DNA from: Volvox africanus | Taxonomy: Eukaryota; Chlorophyta; Chlorophyceae; Chlamydomonadales; Volvocaceae | Assembly: GCA_030268105.1 (NCBI GenBank) | Contig: BSDZ01000031.1 | Location: forward strand, 848,501-912,500 | Direction: 5' to 3' | DNA length: 64,000 nucleotides | Shown here: positions 58,600 through 64,000 of the stretch, one piece after another | Layout of the letters: every line of letters begins with the position of its first letter | Position numbering within the stretch: position 1 is the stretch's first letter | Program-made: the position numbers and the translations under genes | Notes under the pieces: model-generated | Database searches by the model: none | Seen by the model: the letters and a program-made list of their open reading frames with translations, nothing else | What the model was told of the DNA's origin: nothing

Positions 58600-60711
58600 G
58601 CCACCGTGCAGTACCAGGAACCACGTACACCTAACATGAAGGACACATACAACTCTGCACCACTCTAATTTATATGTTATCGGTCCGCAAATACCAGCTT
58701 GCCTGACCGGACGGGCCAGGAGGCGACTGATGCTAGAGGGTTCCCTCCCTCTCGTCCCCTGCCTTTCCCCCGTCTTAGATCCAGATCATAACCAGATACC
58801 GTTTGGTCTCCGGACGCAACAGCAATCAGTGTCTACAAAGATACAAGTGTTCACACTTCACGGCCCCCGCAGCCTCATGCGCCCTACCAGCAGCCGCGGC
58901 CTTCAGAGCAGCAGCCTGTTACCATAGGCAGTGAGCAGTGGTGAGCAGTGCATCTCCCCTTTCCATGCATCATCACGTCATCGCATCATCGTGTCACTTA
59001 AGCATTGTTAAAATGTCCTTCCCTTCTCGTCCTCTCGGTTGTCGTCCCTCCGTCTACCAAGACATCCTGACAACGATCTTTCAGATACCTAATCACTATA
59101 CATAGTAAAAACGTTAGCCGGGGAGGGTAAGGAGGTTTGGGCGATACCCTAAGCCCAGGAGGATATCGTCGACCGGAGAGGGACCATCCGCAGCACTCTA
59201 AAAGTTTTAGGTCATGATGGCGTAATGAGTCAGATGATGAGATTTACTACACAGTGCATTAACTGAGCAATGCATGTACTGCGCATACGCATACGTGTAA
59301 ACAAACACACAAACCTGCACCTGCGCCACGAGAGACCTCGTGTCAAGCAGTACAATCAGACATATCCACACTCGCGCACAAACAGCCACGCACACCCCTG
59401 GAGGCATGCGCAAAACACACGCGCGCGCGCGTGAACACAACTGGCACCCGACCAGGGTGCAACCACTCCGGTTATTGGAAGAGCTAACACCACCACACCT
59501 GCCCTGCCGCTGCAAGCGAGCCCAGCTCATTGCCACCAACACTATTAGCAGCGCCCTATCGCCAGTGGCTCATACGCTGCCTGGTGGAATGACGCCTGGG
59601 GACGGAATCCTCCTCGAGCGAGCAATGCGGAGGCAGCAGTAGCAGTGAAGGGTCCACCATCGCATTTCTTCCTCCCCCCTCCTGCCCACCCACAGGTAAC
59701 CATACAATCCGGGGAGGGGGACAATCTTCCCTCGGCTGGACACTCCCAACTAAAGACACAGATTGACACCCAAGCAAGCTTAGTAAGACGGCGCACCGGT
59801 CCTTCTGCTGCTGCCCTTCCTCCGCCAGCGCCATCAACAACCTGCCATTCCACCCCCTCTTTCGTCCGCTCCTCAATAGGGTCTCGATAAGGCAGTGATC
59901 AGCTCTCCTATCGGAGAGACAGGTCGTGGCGGCGCCGGAACTGACCTGTTCTGACAGGCCGCCGCGATAAGGGCCCTCACCTTAACCGGTCATCATTAGC
60001 CGCCAGACGGGCGGGAGTGGGTTCATTGTGAGTTACCGATTGGGGCAATAAGCGGCAGCTGAGGACCGCAAGCCTTGGCGGTCATACGTAACTTTGGTTG
60101 GGTGTCAAAATATGCTATGATGCCACAATGGAGTCTTTTCATGATATGAATGAAGCCGCCGCCTCCCGCGCTGCATGCACACGATGGTTTCGCCACCGTC
60201 ACCACTACCGCTGCCACAAGACAATTCATCAGCGAACACCTGCTCACGAGCTAGGAGTTGAAGTTTGAAACACGATTGAGCTCCGTATCCCAGCCAGTGC
60301 AATCTATAGGTTCGCTGTCTTCTCCCTTTCAGCCCACCTCACTGCGTGGTGCTGCACCACCTGAGGCTCCCGGTATTGCCGTACTGCGCCCTCCCAGAAG
60401 ATCTACTGAGCACCTCAAGAGGGCCGCGCATTATGACACATCTCGCCATGAATGAACCAATACATGACAACAACACCAACGCCACCACCACCACCAATAC
60501 CAATGTTGCACCAATGTTACACCACCACGACGTTAAATGATACTGTGGGACTGTGGCTCAGGAGCCGGTAACTCAGGAAATAGGAGCGAGGAAGCCCAAA
60601 ACGTCCCGGGTGCCCTTGTACCTCGTACCCAATCACTGGCCCAGCCCCAACTGCTGCCGCTGCCAATAATGTCCCGCTGCTCCTCCTCCTATGTCCACTC
60701 ACACGGGCAAC
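58600..60711. other. Gap with no supported gene
   Basis: It contains a short (GCGC)n/(AC)n cluster near 59400, a GC-rich inverted repeat near 59925-59965 and an ACC-rich tract near 60470-60535. Nothing codes convincingly. It likely holds the 3' flank of the gene ending at 60712. Confidence 0.35.
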
Positions 60712-62684
60712 TCACGCTGCTTCCTCTACCCACGGGCGCACATCGTCCTCCGGCACCTGCGGCAGCTGGAACACTCCTGTGGCCGCCCGAAGCGGCTCCA
60801 GCGCCAGGCTCACCGCCATTCGCCATTTACCGGTTTTTGAGGTTGGCAGATTCTCCATGCTGGCCCCCCACATGTTCGTCATCATCACCACCATCAGCGG
60901 CACCGCGTGTGTTGCCGCACGCCCCAGCCTAGTCTTAGCCAGGTGCTCAATCTGCTCCTCTACCGTCTTACAGCCGAAGCCATCCACCGCTTCCTGTGTC
61001 GTGCCATCGTCATCAGCACCATCATGAGCGCCACCATTTCCGTTGGACAACGAAGGCAGGTGGTTGTAGGCCGCCAGCAAGTCCAAGAGCCTCTGCTTCT
61101 GAGTGCGTGTCTTGGTGGGTTTATACCGCAGGATGAAGAGCAGCAGGAGGCGCTCAAAGGCCACTCGTGAGGCCTCCACAGAGCAGTAGCCGCTGAGGTG
61201 CTGCGTGGTCTGGAAATCGGCGAGCGCCGCGGTCTCCTCCGGAGGCAGCTGGGCGAACAGCTGGGCGAAAGAAGGACTCTGCAAATACGGGTGGGGAAGA
61301 TCTGAGGTGAAGCAATAATTGGGTTGCTTGATATCTGGACATGATTACCGGAGTAGGGGGAAGAGAGAGGTGGACCCTCATAGCCAGCGGAATGTCAAAT
61401 AAACGGCGAATGGGGGAGCTACTCAGAGGCGCCGACAACCTGCTACGCTCCGTCCCGGCCCCTTTCCTTTACCTGGGCGAATTCCTTCAGCAGCAAGTGC
61501 AGCTCCAAAAACTCGTCATCAGCTGCACGCCCCGACATGAACTTCTCCATCGTGCCCTTGTGTCTCCAGGCGCTGACGACTGCCTGTATGCTCACCAGGA
61601 TGGGATGGAGCTTCTCAAGCAACGACCTGATAGCTTTGCGGGCCCCGTCTTGATGGCCACGCGCCAGAACGTGAACGATGATTTGAACTTGTGTTATCAG
61701 GACCTGGCAGTTGTGTGTCGCTGCACCAGCGTCCGTGGCGAATATGCAAATCGACTGTAAAGCTTCAACGACAGCCTGGCCTGGCAGCAGCTCCACGAGG
61801 ATTTCAGCGTTATCTCTGAGTTTGAAGCGCTCCAATGCGTCCAAAGCGTCCGGGTCAAACTTGAATGGCTCCGGCGCTTCTGACGCGCCTTCGGACGAGG
61901 CATCAGCGTCCTCATTCTCCTCCTCCTCGCCTCGTGACTCGGAACCTTCATCCTCATCACCCCTTAAGTCACCTAAATCCGTTGAACTCTTTGATGAAGC
62001 ACTCACAGAGGACCGTTCGTCATCGTCCGTTTCAGAATCGGTTTCCTTACTTGAGCCTCTTTCAGCTGCGTTTTGTACAGGCTCGTTTGTATCCTCTTCC
62101 TTATAAACACATGGAGACGTTTTCTCTCCCTCATCGTCCTTAACGTCCACCGGTGCGACGTCCACCGGCGCGACTTCCACCGGCTCATCTGCGGCAACAC
62201 CCTTGAGATCCTCCACCTCCTCATCTGGTTCCACAGTGGTAACTTCTATGAGTTCTGGCTCCCGCGTTATTTCTGGTGCCGCGGCGGCAGCGCTCGATGT
62301 TGCAACATCGTTATTGGCTGGCTCTGCCTCAATCGCAGCGACTGATTCGAGGCGCTGGGTTACCACAACTGGTGAAACTAAATCTCCTGTTTGAAAGGGT
62401 TCTACAGGGTCTAGTGTTGGTGCAGGCTTCGCGGTGCCATTAGGCGTCGCCGGGGGCGTTGCCGGACGAGGAACAGCCAAGGGAGCGGGCGGTAAATCCG
62501 GTGTAGAAGTAGTCTCCTGGAACGCAGGCTGTGCACTCTTTTGAAGATCCTCTTTACGCGTGGGCTCGACAACGGCGGGATGGACTTTAGACTCAGCCTG
62601 TGAGGGCACGCACCATAAGGGCACTGTGCACGTCATGCGAGTAGTGCAGACGATAGGCGTAACCTTATTACAAGAGTTCCCCAT
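60712..62684 (-). CDS. Unknown two-exon acidic protein with N-terminal lipidation-like motif
   Basis: Exon 1 is 62684-61473 (404 codons, donor CAG|gtaaag). Exon 2 is 61278-60712 (188 codons plus stop, acceptor atttgcag). Total 592 residues. The start MGNSCNKV has Gly2 and Cys5, compatible with acylation, although position 6 is not Ser/Thr. Residues about 35-290 are low-complexity: Pro/Ala-rich, then strongly acidic with Ser/Glu/Asp runs (ETDSETDDDERSSVSASSKS). From about residue 300 the protein is helical (AEILVELLPGQAVVEALQSI), continuing across the intron to EASRVAFERLLLLFILRYKP and a second helical half ending VRPWVEEAA. I do not recognise the fold; an armadillo-like helical domain on a disordered anchor is possible. 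Confidence 0.75.
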
Positions 62685-64000
62685 TGTTATTCGCTACTAA
62701 AAGTTTAGCTCTAATCGCAGAGTGTATTATAATTCCAAGACAATTGGCAGGTGATGGCAGTATATGTTATTGCTCGAAGTACCGTACCATCGCCCGTATT
62801 CCAAGAACTAGGAATGAATGGATAATTGGTTTGTGGCACACAGAATTAGGATTACTATCCTAGTTTTAATTAGAATTATCTCATAGATATGCATATGTTT
62901 AATTAAGCTTACGTTAGCTAAGTTGAATAGCTTCAAAATAGGTTCTACCTACATTAAGGGGTGGTGCACCTAGATCAACGTACTCAATCTGTTGGGTGAT
63001 TCTAAAAAGTTGTTTAAAAACTCTATTTGCCACCAAAGAAGATTTGGCCGCGATTTCCCGCGAAACAAACTATGGGTTTGGAGAGGCAGATAGTGTACTG
63101 ATAGTTAGCTGAATCTGAACCGGTGGGATGCAACTAGGAGGTCTAAACACCTTTAAAACCAATCAGTATTCTTATTGCATGTCATGTTGCGCTCATGGAA
63201 TCTTTTAAAGCCTTAATTGACGCAACCTATTTTTGCTAGCCCTGGCTAGAAAGCAGTTGGCGCCGTGATGTGGGTTATAGCACACCTCGCCGTTGGCTGC
63301 TGTACCAAACAGGAATGGAACTTGACTTATAAAGAAACTGATAAGCAAACTGATGGAGTAGATGGGGGGCCAGATTTGCAGAACCCTCGGCTTTAACGCG
63401 GCATTTGTTCGTCCATTTGTTGCCGCGCGTACACCCTGCCGGATGGGTCGGGTAGTTATCCGCCGGGCTTCTCGTGCTTCTCTTTCTCGTTCTGCCCCTG
63501 ATCCCCACGACGCGTGAGGACCTCTGCCCAGCAACCACGCAAAGCTCGCTCCGCACAATCTAACTAAATCCGATTAAACCCAATCCGCAAATACGTATCA
63601 CGCAATCTAATAACTACATGATGTGAGTGACTGCACCGTCACACCCGCCCGATAGACAGTACCGATGTTCACTGCCCACCACATCTGTCATGACCTCCGG
63701 ACATCCGGACGGAGGTGAGATACACAGAAAAGAATAAGACACGGTGAAAGAGCACCAAGCCATCTCGAGCTCCAGGGGCTCCAACACGATGGCGTGGACG
63801 CTCTGCACCTCCCGGTCCGAAGGGGTTCGGGGTTAACGTGCTGTGAAGACCGCACAGGCGCAGCTGTGCTCAGGCCTGACGTACGTCTAGTGTACGTACG
63901 GCATTCATACAGATCGACGCCACATGCACATCATCGGCGCGACATCCACAGACACTGTCAGTGAATCGACGATGGATGTGGTTATATCTCCCCATACATA
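62685..64000. other. Right-hand flank, no supported gene
   Basis: Upstream region of the 592-residue protein followed by sequence with only short ORFs. AT-rich from 62700 to 63200. Nothing else recognised up to the window edge. Confidence 0.4.

Noticed and set aside
59925..59965. GC-rich inverted repeat as an RNA gene or terminator
   Set aside because: Short imperfect stem without any known RNA consensus or flanking gene to support a role.

Overview
This is a nuclear segment from a eukaryote with intron-dense genes. All recognisable genes are split by GT-AG introns. Several encode proteins with no prokaryotic counterpart: exportin-4, TTC27, SAP18, an Alba-family protein, complex I assembly factor NDUFAF2 and a DGAT2-type acyltransferase. 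The Alba protein resembles the plant form most closely. A degraded PHD-finger element resembles retroelements I associate with volvocine and other chlorophyte green algae. My best guess is a green alga, with moderate confidence. No rRNA, tRNA, CRISPR array or bacterial operon was seen.

Layout. 1-9019 (-): 5' and middle part of exportin-4, running off the left edge. 9020-9929: shared upstream region of two divergent genes. 9930-10864 (+): SAP18. 10840-11895 (-): an unrecognised gene whose last exon overlaps the SAP18 stop. 13871-14753 (-): a complete four-exon Alba protein. 15121-26313 (-): TTC27, with very large simple-sequence arrays in its introns. 26745-28300: decayed coding relics, including an MsrA-like exon. 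29447-32345 (-): an N-myristoylation-type protein with a possible PH/PTB-like fold. 34015-43875: copy A of a segmental duplication. 43875-46975: unique spacer with unknown ORFs and a nuclease-like relic. 46977-54100: copy B. 54196-56520: PHD-type and Ty3/gypsy relics. 60712-62684 (-): a two-exon acidic protein of unknown function.

The centre of the window is a duplicated convergent gene pair, NDUFAF2 (+) and DGAT2 (-). Both copies look intact at the exon level. Copy A carries a further 2.2 kb tandem duplication that repeats only the last three DGAT2 exons. Copy B instead lacks about 370 bp. The right edge of the duplication lies inside a decayed retroelement.

The second theme is intron structure. 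In exportin-4 and TTC27, long C-rich pyrimidine arrays sit immediately upstream of many 3' splice sites, and (GT)n arrays can begin at 5' splice sites. The most extreme case is about 49 perfect copies of an 8-bp unit. Exon coordinates were placed by reading frame, splice consensus and family resemblance alone. Those given without 'about' close the frame exactly.
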